A stretch of 64,000 nt of DNA from Photobacterium halotolerans DSM 18316 (GTDB lineage Bacteria > Pseudomonadota > Gammaproteobacteria > Enterobacterales > Vibrionaceae): positions 691,348-755,347 of the forward strand of contig NZ_KE384319.1 of the NCBI RefSeq assembly GCF_000425165.1, written 5' to 3'. Both the position numbers and the translations under genes were made by a program. The first letter of the stretch is position 1; each line of letters starts with the position of its first letter. Below, piece by piece: positions 25,783 to 34,839 of this stretch. The notes beneath the pieces were generated by a model. That model was not told the DNA's origin. It saw nothing but the letters and a program-made list of their open reading frames with translations, and ran no database searches.

Positions 25783-27978
25783 ATGACAAAATTTTCTCTG
25801 CAGACCACTTTCCGACGTTACTGGGCAAAAGACCGCCTTCACCTCAGTGCCCGCGTCGCATTAGCTTTGATAGGCGCTGTCGTACCCTGCTGGTATCTGA
25901 ATGCCACCACGGCTGTCACCCCACTGGTGCTGGGGATCATTGCAGCAGCACTGGCGGAAACCGATGACAACCTGACAGGCAGGCTGAAAGCACTGGCAAT
26001 GACCTTGCTGTGTTTCCTGATAGCCTCGCTATCGGTTGAGCTACTGTTCGATTACCCGGTACTTTTTGCCATCGGGCTGTTCTCATCCAGCTTTGGCTTC
26101 ATGATGCTGGGCGCTATGGGTACCCGGTATGCCAGCATCGCCTTTGCCTCCCTGCTGCTGGCTATCTATACCATGCTGGGTGCCGAGAGCAGCCAGAATT
26201 TATGGTTTCAGCCCGCCTTGCTGCTGAGCGGTGCCATTGGCTATGGCTTGCTGTCGCTATTGTGGCAGATGCTTTGGCCGAATCAGGCAGTGCAACACAG
26301 TCTGGCCAGTGTCTTTACTGCCCTGGCCGATTATCTGGATGATAAAAGCCGCTGGTTCCGCCCGGTCGACAACCTTGACCCACAGCAACTGCGTATTCAG
26401 GCTGCAGCCAGCAATGCCAGAGTGGTGTCGGCACTCAATCAGGCCAAGCAGACACTGCTGAACCGGGTTAAACGGGTGCAGCACAACCAGCGAGGCCATC
26501 GCTTTCTCAGCCTGTATTTCCATGCGCAGGATATTCATGAGCGTATCAGCTCCTCTCACCAGCGCTATCAGGACCTGGCAGCGGCATTTCGTCGCAGTGA
26601 CATTTTGTTCCGTTTTCAGGATCTGATGCAGCAGCAGGCAACGGCATGCCGCAATATCAGTAGCAGCCTGGCAATGGGCAATTATTACCGGCACAGCCTG
26701 GATAACAGTCTGGCGCTGGACGAGCTGAAAGAATCCCTCAGCTTTCTTAAATCACAGAAGAATCCCGAGTGGCGTGCTTTCCTGACTCAGCTCGACTATC
26801 TGTTCAACAACCTCGCGACCATTGAACGTCAGCTCGCCAACCTGAATAATCCCGACGTGGCTGAAGCGCAGGAAGATACTGAACTGGCCGATTCAGAAGC
26901 CCATACCTTCTCCGGTTTATGGCAACGGGTGAAAAGCCAGCTGCACACCGACAGCCAGCTGTTCCGCCATGCGGTACGTATCGCCACGGCTTTGACTATT
27001 GGCTATGGCGTGATTCATGTACTGGACTTACAGCACGGATACTGGATTCTGCTTACCACACTGTTTGTCTGCCAGCCCAATTTCAGCGCCACACGCCAGA
27101 AACTGACGCAGAGGATCATCGGCACGCTCGGTGGCCTGCTCGTCGGTCTGCCGCTGCTGTATCTGTTTCCCGGTCAGGAAGGCCAGCTGGTCTTAATGGT
27201 ACTGGCGGGGGTGGCCTTTTTCGTGCTCCGTAACCACAAATACACCCTGGCGACAGGGTTTATCACGCTGCTGGTGCTGTTTTGTTTTAATCAGCTAGGG
27301 GCCGGTTTTGCAGTAGTGCTGCCCCGTTTGGGTGATACCTTGCTGGGCTGTCTGCTGGCCGTACTGGCTGTGGTCTTTATTCTGCCGGACTGGCAATCGC
27401 GCCGCTTACATAAAATCATGGCGGCTGCGGTCACCACCAACCGCGATTATCTGGCACAGATCATCGGGCAATACCGGATCGGCAAAAAGGACAGCCTGAG
27501 CTACCGCATTGCCCGCCGCGAAGCCCACAATACCGACGCTCAGCTCAGTACCGCCATCAGCAATATGCTGGCAGAGCCGGGCCGTTACCGGCTGGCTATC
27601 GAAGAGTGCTTTCGTTTTCTTACGCTCAATCATGCGATGCTGAACTACATCTCGACCTTAGGTGCGCACCGCACACAGATCGATGAGCACAAAACGCACA
27701 AGTTAATTGCACAGGCTCACAGCCAGATCCATATTCAGCTCGATACGCTGGCCCAGCAACTGGCCGACAAGCAATGTGCGCCGCCGCCGGAATCGGACAG
27801 CAGCCTAGAGCAGGCACTGGCAACCTGGCGGGAAGGGGATGATCAGTCAGTACGCCTGATCCTGCAGCAGTTGTTTCTGATCCAGCGCATGATGCCGGAG
27901 TTGTATTCACTGGCCAATAAACTGGCCGCCAGAACGCAGCAGACCAGCGACACTGTGCCAGCACAGAAAACCAGATAA
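25783..27978 (+). CDS. yccS: YccS/YhfK-family inner-membrane protein (FUSC)
   Basis: The protein has 731 residues with two sets of membrane helices: about residues 20-150 (VALALIGAVVPCWYL; LLLAIYTMLGAES) and about 390-525 (ATALTIGYGVIHVL; RIIGTLGGLLVGLPLLYLF). Between them and after them lie long helical cytoplasmic domains. This is the duplicated arrangement of the FUSC / aromatic-acid-exporter-like family and matches TIGR01666 YccS. Transport of aromatic or toxic compounds is assumed for the family but not proven for YccS. E. coli has the same neighbours helD and mgsA. Confidence 0.9.
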   Translation: MTKFSLQTTFRRYWAKDRLHLSARVALALIGAVVPCWYLNATTAVTPLVLGIIAAALAETDDNLTGRLKALAMTLLCFLIASLSVELLFDYPVLFAIGLFSSSFGFMMLGAMGTRYASIAFASLLLAIYTMLGAESSQNLWFQPALLLSGAIGYGLLSLLWQMLWPNQAVQHSLASVFTALADYLDDKSRWFRPVDNLDPQQLRIQAAASNARVVSALNQAKQTLLNRVKRVQHNQRGHRFLSLYFHAQDIHERISSSHQRYQDLAAAFRRSDILFRFQDLMQQQATACRNISSSLAMGNYYRHSLDNSLALDELKESLSFLKSQKNPEWRAFLTQLDYLFNNLATIERQLANLNNPDVAEAQEDTELADSEAHTFSGLWQRVKSQLHTDSQLFRHAVRIATALTIGYGVIHVLDLQHGYWILLTTLFVCQPNFSATRQKLTQRIIGTLGGLLVGLPLLYLFPGQEGQLVLMVLAGVAFFVLRNHKYTLATGFITLLVLFCFNQLGAGFAVVLPRLGDTLLGCLLAVLAVVFILPDWQSRRLHKIMAAAVTTNRDYLAQIIGQYRIGKKDSLSYRIARREAHNTDAQLSTAISNMLAEPGRYRLAIEECFRFLTLNHAMLNYISTLGAHRTQIDEHKTHKLIAQAHSQIHIQLDTLAQQLADKQCAPPPESDSSLEQALATWREGDDQSVRLILQQLFLIQRMMPELYSLANKLAARTQQTSDTVPAQKTR

Positions 27979-28013
27979 TCTGGCATTCCACTGATAAAAA
28001 ATCAGTCAATCAC

Positions 28014-28056
28014 ACCATCTCAGGCGTAAATTTTCTTCATTTAGACCTGAGATGGT
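28014..28056. promoter_or_regulatory. Long inverted repeat overlapping a putative lysE promoter
   Basis: ACCATCTCAGG (28014-28024) is perfectly repeated inverted as CCTGAGATGGT (28046-28056). Inside it, TAAAT and ATTTA form a second five-base arm. The right arm runs straight into TGGTATAGAAT, an extended -10-like sequence, 35 bases before the exporter start. It looks like an operator, but could also act as a hairpin ending yccS transcription. Confidence 0.5.
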
Positions 28057-28101
28057 ATAGAATCCCGCCCTTCTTACTTTCCTGATTCACATTCACAGAC
28101 A

Positions 28102-28740
28102 ATGATTGATTTCACTACACTGCCCTTATACCTCACCGCGGTGGTTGCCCTGTTGCTGGTACCCGGTCCGGATATGCTGCTTATCGCCAGCTCCAGCCTG
28201 AGTTATGGCAAACGCGTCGGCCTGTTTGCCAGCCTGGGCAATGCCACGTCCGGACTGGTACTGACCGTACTGGCTGCGATGGGGGTCTCTGCGCTCATCG
28301 CCATGAATCCCCTGGCACTGGAGGCACTGCGTTTTCTGGGCGGTGCGTACCTGTTAAAGATGGGCTGGGACTGCCTGCGCAGCACGCCGGCTGACTCTCC
28401 CACCGTTGGCAGGCAACATGGGCTGGCCCGGGCGCTGTATCGCCGCGCTGTCGTCAGCAATCTGCTTAACCCGAAAGCCTTGATTTTCTTTGTGCTGTTT
28501 CTGCCTCAGTTTGTCTCCGGCCAGATTGAAGCCAGCTCAGGTGAGCAGATGCTGGCGCTGGGTTTGCTGCTGAACATCATGGGGCTGACGTTTAATCTGC
28601 TGCTGGTCGTGCTGGCGGGCACCCTTGGGCGGCCATTACTGAATAACCCGACCTTCCGGGCTAACCAGAATAAGTTCATGGGTTGCATCTTCATCGTGCT
28701 GGCCATCTGGCTGCTGATTTCTCAGTTGCCGCAGGTGTAA
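28102..28740 (+). CDS. LysE/RhtB-family amino-acid exporter
   Basis: The protein has 212 residues with about six membrane helices. The N-terminal LLLVPGPDMLLIASSSLSYG (16-35) is the family signature. VVSNLLNPKALIFFVLFLPQF (about 115-135) is the second conserved block. It should export an amino acid or homoserine-lactone-like compound, and the substrate cannot be told from sequence. It follows yccS by 123 bases, behind an inverted repeat that may control it. Confidence 0.88.
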   Translation: MIDFTTLPLYLTAVVALLLVPGPDMLLIASSSLSYGKRVGLFASLGNATSGLVLTVLAAMGVSALIAMNPLALEALRFLGGAYLLKMGWDCLRSTPADSPTVGRQHGLARALYRRAVVSNLLNPKALIFFVLFLPQFVSGQIEASSGEQMLALGLLLNIMGLTFNLLLVVLAGTLGRPLLNNPTFRANQNKFMGCIFIVLAIWLLISQLPQV

Positions 28741-28780
28741 CAAGCACCACCGCCTGAGGCGCTGGTGTAGCAATACAATG

Positions 28781-28811
28781 AAAAATGGCCTCCTGTTCCC
28801 AGTGAGGCCAT
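28781..28811 (-). terminator. Intrinsic terminator after treC
   Basis: On the minus strand ATGGCCTC (28811-28804) pairs with GAGGCCAT (28792-28785), followed by TTTT. The loop is 11 bases. The hairpin may also serve the converging lysE-family gene. Confidence 0.75.
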
Positions 28812-28833
28812 TGCTTTATGGTGACTGCCGGAT

Positions 28834-30516
28834 TCAGGTAAATAACCAGATCCGGCTTTCAAAAGGCCGCAGCCTTCCGGTCAGGCTGATCTCACCGGCT
28901 TGCTCATCGTTATAGTTCGCCAGCAAGGTCTCCCCCCGGCTGACAGACAAATCAGACAAACAGCTCAAATCAAACGCTACTCTGTCGGCACTGTAGTTAT
29001 TGAGGCAGATCAGTACCTGGCCATCGCACTGCCTGCGATACACATGCAGAGCCTGATCGTCCGGTAATAAATCCGTGTAATCGCCGTCTGCTATCACGCC
29101 GATTTTCTTACGCAATGCAATCAGCTGACGGTAATAGTGGAACACGGAATCTGGATCGGCCACCGCCTGCTCCGCATTGATAGCCGGGAAGTTCGCGGCA
29201 ACGTCAATCCAGGGTGTCCCTTGGGTAAAGCCGGCATGAGGACGGCTATCCCACTGCATCGGGGTGCGGGAATTGTCCCGTGAGCGCTCGGCCAGAATCG
29301 CCAGCGCATCTCGCTCGCTGATCCCCTGCTCCTGAGTCAGAATCCGGTACATATTGATGCTTTCCACATCACGATACTGAGCGATATCCGAAAACCCGGG
29401 ATTGGTCATGCCCAGCTCCTCACCCTGATACACATAAGGGGTGCCCTGCATCATATGCAGTGACGTGGCGAGCATTTTGGCTGACAGTTCACGGTATACC
29501 CCGTCATCGCCGAACCGGCTCACCACCCTTGGCTGATCATGGTTACACCAGAACAAAGCGCCCCAGCCTTTATCATGCAAACCCTGCTGCCAGTGGCTGA
29601 ACAGCTGTTTCAGTGCCAGAAAATCCATCGACGCCAGTTGCCACTTCTCGCCATTCGGGTAGTCGACTTTCAGGTGGTGAAAGTTAAACACCATAGACAG
29701 CTCTTTGCCGTCCCTGGCTGAATACTGCTGGCAATGCTCCAGGGTGGTCGAGGACATTTCTCCCACAGTGACAGCGCCGTACTGCTGAAACACATCGGCG
29801 CTGATTTCCTGAAGATACTGATGCACTTTCGGCCCATCGGTATAAAAACGCCGGCCGTCGCCAGTGGGGTCGTTCGGAAAATCCTGCTGTTTGGAGATCA
29901 GATTGATGACGTCCAGACGGAAACCGTCCACCCCTTTTTCGGCCCAGAAGCGGATAACCTGTTTCACTTCCTCGCGTACTTGCGGGTTTTCCCAGTTCAG
30001 GTCGGCCTGCTCTTTGGCAAACAGGTGCAGGTAATACTGCTGGGTCGGTTCATGCCACTGCCAGGCATTGCCGCCAAATTTCGACTGCCAGTTATTCGGT
30101 TCGCCGCCATCCACGGCATCGTGCCAGATATAGTAATCGCGGTACGGGCTGTGCTTATCCGCCAGTGCCTGCTGAAACCAGGCATGCTCAGTCGAGGTAT
30201 GATTGACCACTATGTCCATAATGATGCGGATTCCCCGCTGGCGGGCGGCATCGAGCAGACGGTCGAAATCTTCCATGGTGCCGAAATCCGGATTGATACT
30301 GTAGTAGTCGGAAATATCGTAACCATTATCCACCATGGGTGAGGCATAGACAGGAGTCAGCCAGATTGCATCCACCCCCAGGGTCTGAAGGTAATCCAGG
30401 CGTTGCGTAATACCTTTAAGATCGCCCGTGCCTTTGTTGCCGCTGTCGGCAAAACTTTTGGGATAGATTTGATAAACCGTCGCTGTTCGCCACCAGGGCT
30501 GAGCTGTCTTCGTCAT
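28834..30516 (-). CDS. treC: Trehalose-6-phosphate hydrolase (GH13)
   Basis: The protein has 560 residues from ATG 30516, where MTKTAQPWWRTATVYQIYPK begins as in TreC; an upstream in-frame start at 30552 overlaps untranslated leader. GH13 catalytic motifs are complete: DIVVNHTSTEH (region I), DGFRLDVINLI with the nucleophile Asp, VTVGEMSS with the acid Glu, and FWCNHDQPRVVSR with the transition-state Asp. Together with treB upstream, 60 bases away, it splits trehalose-6-phosphate to glucose and glucose-6-phosphate. The related oligo-1,6-glucosidases share the fold, but the operon context decides for TreC. Confidence 0.92.
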   Translation of the reverse strand: MTKTAQPWWRTATVYQIYPKSFADSGNKGTGDLKGITQRLDYLQTLGVDAIWLTPVYASPMVDNGYDISDYYSINPDFGTMEDFDRLLDAARQRGIRIIMDIVVNHTSTEHAWFQQALADKHSPYRDYYIWHDAVDGGEPNNWQSKFGGNAWQWHEPTQQYYLHLFAKEQADLNWENPQVREEVKQVIRFWAEKGVDGFRLDVINLISKQQDFPNDPTGDGRRFYTDGPKVHQYLQEISADVFQQYGAVTVGEMSSTTLEHCQQYSARDGKELSMVFNFHHLKVDYPNGEKWQLASMDFLALKQLFSHWQQGLHDKGWGALFWCNHDQPRVVSRFGDDGVYRELSAKMLATSLHMMQGTPYVYQGEELGMTNPGFSDIAQYRDVESINMYRILTQEQGISERDALAILAERSRDNSRTPMQWDSRPHAGFTQGTPWIDVAANFPAINAEQAVADPDSVFHYYRQLIALRKKIGVIADGDYTDLLPDDQALHVYRRQCDGQVLICLNNYSADRVAFDLSCLSDLSVSRGETLLANYNDEQAGEISLTGRLRPFESRIWLFT

Positions 30517-30576
30517 GTTACTTAACCTGTACAGAAAAAACGGCAGCCGCAACGCTGCCGTTGAAGGTGATTGCCA

Positions 30577-32007
30577 TTACGCGGCTTGTGGTTGCTGCTC
30601 GAGTTTGCCTTTTGCGGCGGCACGCTTGTACATCACAATTGTCAGCACCAGCGGCACCAGAATCGCCACCAGCATTGCCAGCAGATAAATCAGCCAGTAC
30701 TGAGGCTGGATAGACAGAATGCCCGGCAGACCGCCGACACCAATGCCGTTGGCCATTACACCGGCGGCGCCGCAAATCGCCGCAGCCAGCGCTGAGCCTG
30801 TCATGGCACACAGCATAGGAAATTTGTATTTGAGGTTAATCCCGTACATGGCCGGCTCTGTTACCCCCAGATAAGCTGAAATCGCGGCGGGTACGGAAAT
30901 CTCACGCTCATTTTCTTTCTTGCTGATGATGATAATGCCCACCACGGCAGACGCCTGAGCAATATTAGACAGCGCAATCAAAGGCCAGATAGGTGTTCCG
31001 CCCATGTCCTGCATCAGCTGCAAATCCACGGCGTTGGTGGTGTGGTGAATACCGGTAATCACCAGCGGGGCGTACAGGAAGCCAAATAACACGGCCCCGA
31101 GAATCGCAAAATCCCCTGTCATGGCCGCTTTCGCGACATACGCCACACCGTCGCCCAGCATGCGTCCGAACGGACCTATCAGGGCATGGGCCAGGACAAC
31201 CGCCGTGACCAGCGAAATGAAAGGAACGATAACCAGGTACAAATAATCCGGGATAATGCGTCTGAGATTGGTTTCAATAAAGGCTAACGCAATACCGGCC
31301 AGCATCGCAGGGATCACCTGTGCCTGATAGCCCACTTTCTCAATCACAAACCAGCCGAAATCCCACACTTCCGGCACTTGCTTACCGATCAGATAAGCAT
31401 TCATCAATTGCGGCGAGACCAGGGTGATCCCCAGTACTATGCCCAAAATGGGTGTGCCGCCCAGTTTTTTCACGGTTGACCAGCACACACCCACAGGCAG
31501 GAAGAAGAAAATCGCTTCGCCAATCAGCCATAAAAAGGCATGCACCTGCGCCCAGAACGGGCTGATCTGGGTGAGGGTCTGGCCATCAAACATCGCAATA
31601 TCGCCGATGACATTTCTGAAACCGAGGATCAGACCACCGGTGATGATAGCGGGTAACAGGGGAACAAAAATTTCGGCCAGGTGAGAGATACCGCGCTCCA
31701 GCAAGCTCATATTCTGGCGGGCGGCGACTTTTGCCTCGTCTTTGCTGACCGCTTTATCACCTAACATCGCGTTGAGCTGCTTGTACACCTGGTCAACTTC
31801 AGTGCCGATCACCACCTGAAATTGCCCGGCATTGGTAAAACACCCCTTCACCATAGCAATGGCTTCCAGTTCGGGCACACTCGCCGCTTTCGGGTCTTTC
31901 AATACAAAACGCAACCGGGTCAGGCAGTGGCTGACACTGACGATGTTTTCCTCGCCGCCTATTCTGGCGACCAGCTGCTCTATCTGCTGCTTATCTATTT
32001 TACTCAT
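30577..32007 (-). CDS. treB: PTS trehalose-specific EIIBC component
   Basis: The 476-residue protein begins with an EIIB domain (phospho-acceptor Cys28 in SVSHCLTRLRFVLKD) and continues with the EIIC membrane domain (about residues 110-460, ten or so helices; GITGHH-type GIHHTTNAVDLQLMQD and GVTEPAMYGINLKYKFPM). There is no EIIA, which in this class is supplied in trans by glucose EIIA. It imports trehalose while phosphorylating it at C6. treC follows and treR lies upstream, on the same strand. Two TreR-type operators lie in the 213-base gap before its start. Confidence 0.93.
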   Translation of the reverse strand: MSKIDKQQIEQLVARIGGEENIVSVSHCLTRLRFVLKDPKAASVPELEAIAMVKGCFTNAGQFQVVIGTEVDQVYKQLNAMLGDKAVSKDEAKVAARQNMSLLERGISHLAEIFVPLLPAIITGGLILGFRNVIGDIAMFDGQTLTQISPFWAQVHAFLWLIGEAIFFFLPVGVCWSTVKKLGGTPILGIVLGITLVSPQLMNAYLIGKQVPEVWDFGWFVIEKVGYQAQVIPAMLAGIALAFIETNLRRIIPDYLYLVIVPFISLVTAVVLAHALIGPFGRMLGDGVAYVAKAAMTGDFAILGAVLFGFLYAPLVITGIHHTTNAVDLQLMQDMGGTPIWPLIALSNIAQASAVVGIIIISKKENEREISVPAAISAYLGVTEPAMYGINLKYKFPMLCAMTGSALAAAICGAAGVMANGIGVGGLPGILSIQPQYWLIYLLAMLVAILVPLVLTIVMYKRAAAKGKLEQQPQAA

Positions 32008-32064
32008 GCCAATATCCGTCTAAGTCGTAAGGTACACAGGGTATTGTTATTGTTTTTACATTTG

Positions 32065-32078
32065 TGGGAATGTTCCCA
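32065..32078. promoter_or_regulatory. TreR-type operator, copy proximal to treB
   Basis: TGGGAATGTTCCCA resembles the E. coli TreR operator core (GGGAAC-GTTCCC). It is centred about 64 bases upstream of the treB start. An identical 14-mer lies 56 bases further upstream. Confidence 0.8.
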
Positions 32079-32120
32079 ACCAACAAGCCCAATGATGAAC
32101 CTGATAGAAAATATTGAAAA

Positions 32121-32134
32121 TGGGAATGTTCCCA
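32121..32134. promoter_or_regulatory. TreR-type operator, distal copy
   Basis: The second copy of TGGGAATGTTCCCA is flanked by AAAA and TTTT, extending the symmetry to 22 bases. The 56-base spacing is close to five helical turns, which would allow cooperative or looped repression. LacI-family binding by the adjacent TreR is inferred. Confidence 0.8.
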
Positions 32135-32195
32135 TTTTGTGTTTCAGCTCACGAAGCGTGTCATTTTATTCAGAATAGACGGTAATCGGGGAAGA

Positions 32196-32217
32196 TGTGC
32201 CTGAACTCTCAGGCACA
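32196..32217 (-). terminator. Hairpin after treR
   Basis: TGTGCCTGA (32196-32204) pairs with TCAGGCACA (32209-32217) around ACTC, directly after the treR stop. No T-run follows on the minus strand, so it may only weaken read-through into treB. Confidence 0.5.
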
Positions 32218-32220
32218 CAA

Positions 32221-33183
32221 TCAGAATGGCAGACGGGAGCGCTGCACCAGATGGGTGACATCCGCACTCTGGCGGAGGTGCTGTAACAGCAGATCGGCCG
32301 CGCGCTGACCCGCATCAAAATATCCGGGATCCACACTGAAAGTGTTGGGAAACATAAACTGCAGCAGATCTGTCGCCCCGACGCCAGATACAAGTACATC
32401 GGTCCGGTTTAGCTCTTGCAGCCTTTTTGCCACCCCCATCGCCAGGGTATCACTGGCACAGACAATGGCCTGGGTCTGCGTGGACAACACAGCATCTGTT
32501 AATGCGTAAGCACTGTCATAACTGAGCTCGCCGGTTTGATAGCAAGGCGCAATGTGCTGCTGCGCGCAAGCGTCCAGATAAGCATCCAGACGCAGCTGCC
32601 CTGTGGTCCGGTCGGCAATATCAACACCAATATAGCTGATATGCTTCAGGCCCTTGCCGGTGAACTGAGCCATTGCCAGAGAGATCATGCCTTTGTTGTC
32701 GTAACTGACTGATGAAACAGAATCGGTATCAACGGCAATCACAACGGCACGCTGTGTAAAGCTATCTAAAATAGCGCAATCAAAACCGGAGAAACCAAAA
32801 ACGATGACCCCGTCGACATTGCGCTTTTCCAGGACCGCGATGTGTTCGCGGGTTTTATCGGCGCAGAACTGGCTTTCCATGATCACGGCGTCATAATCAG
32901 CCGCGTAGATGACTTCCAAAATGCCGCGCACCGCTTTATTTTCTGACGGCGAATCCAGCCGCGACACCAGAATACCAATGACCCTGCTGTTACCACCACG
33001 CATCGATTGGGCTGACTTGGATGGCACATAGCCGGATTCCCGGATCACCTGCTCCACTTTCTCTCTTGTCGCCGGTTTCACACGCGGATCCTGTGTCAGC
33101 ACTCTGGAGACGGTTGATTTACCCACCCCAGCCAGTTTAGCGATATCGAGAATGGTCAGTTTTTGTGCCTGCTTTTGTGTCAT
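32221..33183 (-). CDS. treR: LacI-family trehalose operon repressor
   Basis: The protein has 320 residues; the ATG at 33183 follows GAGGGCG. The N-terminal LacI helix-turn-helix is ILDIAKLAGVGKSTVSRVLT (about 10-29), with the hinge around residues 45-60. The ligand-binding domain (60-320) has the periplasmic-binding-like fold with ISYIGVDIADRTTGQLRLDA. It fits TreR, which in E. coli binds trehalose-6-phosphate and represses treBC. Its position upstream of treB on the same strand, with two matching operators in between, supports the call. Confidence 0.92.
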   Translation of the reverse strand: MTQKQAQKLTILDIAKLAGVGKSTVSRVLTQDPRVKPATREKVEQVIRESGYVPSKSAQSMRGGNSRVIGILVSRLDSPSENKAVRGILEVIYAADYDAVIMESQFCADKTREHIAVLEKRNVDGVIVFGFSGFDCAILDSFTQRAVVIAVDTDSVSSVSYDNKGMISLAMAQFTGKGLKHISYIGVDIADRTTGQLRLDAYLDACAQQHIAPCYQTGELSYDSAYALTDAVLSTQTQAIVCASDTLAMGVAKRLQELNRTDVLVSGVGATDLLQFMFPNTFSVDPGYFDAGQRAADLLLQHLRQSADVTHLVQRSRLPF

Positions 33184-33476
33184 AGCGCCCTCAGTTCAAT
33201 ACGTCCCCGGGAAAGGGCTTCAGGTTCACAGCCTGGATAAACGCTGTATTGTCACAGTCTTAGAAACAAATGCAATGCCTTTATACCGCAACATTCCCTC
33301 ACACAAAAAATGCACCGAATTGACAATCCCACAACAAAAACGACGGAGATATCCGATACTTTCTTTAAGTGCTTGAAATAAGTTTTCCATGCACCCATAT
33401 AAAATAAATACTTACTCACTTTCTGGTGTCGGCCATTTCTGGCTTCCTGTTCTTAGCCGGTATCAGCCGAAGTACA
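33184..33476. other. Intergenic stretch between treR and the ERIC element
   Basis: No gene, repeat or operator was recognised in these 293 bases. The promoters of treR (leftward) and of the CARF nuclease gene (rightward) must lie here. The 3' part contains AT-rich tracts around 33390-33420. Confidence 0.5.
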
Positions 33477-33618
33477 ATACCCAAACGACTTGATGGTGCA
33501 GTTAGGCGGCAAGTGAGTGAATACCCATGAACATAGCTGAACTATGTAATTGGCCGGGCTGGCGTTCCAGTGAATGAATGCAGCCAGCACCGCTGCAACA
33601 TCAAGCAGGACAGGTATA
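33477..33618 (+). repeat. ERIC (enterobacterial repetitive intergenic consensus) element
   Basis: The stretch opens with ATACCC and closes with GGTATA. In between it keeps the ERIC landmarks in order: AGGCGGCAAGTGAGTGAAT, a central hairpin region with CATAG and CTATG, GTGAATGAATGCAGCC, and GCTGCAACATCAAG. It is about 15 bases longer than the classical 127-base ERIC, because of an insert near 33552-33570 in the middle. It ends ten bases before the CARF gene start and so is almost certainly transcribed with it. Confidence 0.85.
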
Positions 33619-33627
33619 AGGATAATT

Positions 33628-34794
33628 ATGATTACTCATGTTGGCATTATCGATCAGGACCCGGTCAGACTGATCACTTCCCTTTTAGACCACGGTGTCC
33701 CAGCCGGAAAGATGATTTTTATCGGCACAGAAGCGCAGCAGGAAACCTATGACCGCCTGAGTTCGATACTGATCCCCCGCGATATTGAGACTGAATTCTT
33801 CACCATTCCCGACTCTATCAATATTACAACCCTTCGCCAGCGACTCAATGAACTGGCAACCCGTTTAAAAGAGTCAAACAGTGAAGTTTGGTTCAATGCC
33901 AGTTGTGGCCTTCGTCACCGGCTGCTGTCTGCCTATGAGGTGTTCCGAAGCTACCACTGGCCGATTTATGTTATTGAACCCTACAGTGATGAGATGTGCT
34001 GGCTGTATCCCGCCGGCCGGGAGCAGCAGCAGGTTGAGGACCGCATCCAGCTCACCGATTACCTGACTATTTTCGGCGCGCGTGCCGAGTTGCCCGAGAC
34101 AAGCGTACCGGAAGCCCTCAATCAGCAACTCTGGGATCTGGGGCAACGCTGGGCAAGCTCAGCGCTGGAGCTTGGCCCCGGGCTGGCTACTCTGAATTAT
34201 CTGGCGACAACGTGCCGTAAAGAGCAGAAACTGGATGTCGGGTTGAGTGACAAACAGCAGGGATACAAAGAACTGGCGCTGCTGATCAACGATTTACAGG
34301 AAACCGGTCTGGCACACTATGACAATGGTATTCTGACGTTCAGACACGAAGAAGCCCGCCGCTTCGCTAATGGCGAATGGCTGGAAAACCTGGTTCACAG
34401 CACCGTCCGGGCCATTCAGAGTAAGCTGCCAACCATTCAGGATCACTCACTGGGCGTGCAGGTTTACCGCCAGATCGGTGATCGGGAAGTACGTAATGAG
34501 CTGGACGTGGCGACTGTCGTCAATAACAAACTGCATATCATTGAATGTAAAACCAAAGGCATGCGGGATGATGGCGACGACACCCTGTACAAGCTGGAAT
34601 CCCTGCGGGATTTGTTAGGCGGCCTTCAGGCACGTGCCATGCTGGTGAGTTTCCGCCCTCTTCGCCATCATGATCTGATACGGGCCGAAGATTTAGGGCT
34701 GGCGATCATCGGCCCCGAACAGCTGGGTGAGCTGGAGCAACACCTGCATACCTGGTTCAAAGCAGCTGGCGGCCAGGCCAACCGGCTGTTGTGA
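33628..34794 (+). CDS. CARF-domain nuclease of the Card1/VC1899 (DUF1887) family, orphan
   Basis: The protein has 388 residues from ATG 33628 with AAGGA five bases upstream; the frame is open to 33574, but that start would lie inside the ERIC element. Residues 1-150 form a CARF/Rossmann-like domain (MITHVGIIDQDPVRLITSLL; FNASCGLRHRLLSAY with a Gly-rich ligand loop). A winged-helix-like segment follows (about 190-240). Residues 245-388 are a PD-(D/E)xK nuclease: GEWLE (249-253), Asp293 (NELDVATVV) and Glu306/Lys308 (LHIIECKTKG). The V. cholerae homologue VC1899 has this architecture, and Card1 is a cyclic-oligoadenylate-activated nuclease of type III CRISPR systems. No CRISPR array, cas gene or Cas10 is in this window, so activator and role are open. 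Confidence 0.9.
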   Translation: MITHVGIIDQDPVRLITSLLDHGVPAGKMIFIGTEAQQETYDRLSSILIPRDIETEFFTIPDSINITTLRQRLNELATRLKESNSEVWFNASCGLRHRLLSAYEVFRSYHWPIYVIEPYSDEMCWLYPAGREQQQVEDRIQLTDYLTIFGARAELPETSVPEALNQQLWDLGQRWASSALELGPGLATLNYLATTCRKEQKLDVGLSDKQQGYKELALLINDLQETGLAHYDNGILTFRHEEARRFANGEWLENLVHSTVRAIQSKLPTIQDHSLGVQVYRQIGDREVRNELDVATVVNNKLHIIECKTKGMRDDGDDTLYKLESLRDLLGGLQARAMLVSFRPLRHHDLIRAEDLGLAIIGPEQLGELEQHLHTWFKAAGGQANRLL

Positions 34795-34812
34795 TCACTT
34801 TTGTGCGGAAAA

Positions 34813-34839
34813 AAAACCGATGCATCTGGCATCGGTTTT
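34813..34839. terminator. Bidirectional terminator between the CARF gene and udp
   Basis: AAAACCGATGC (34813-34823) pairs with GCATCGGTTTT (34829-34839), followed by a T-run on the plus strand and, through the A-run at 34809-34816, on the minus strand as well. Confidence 0.9.
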
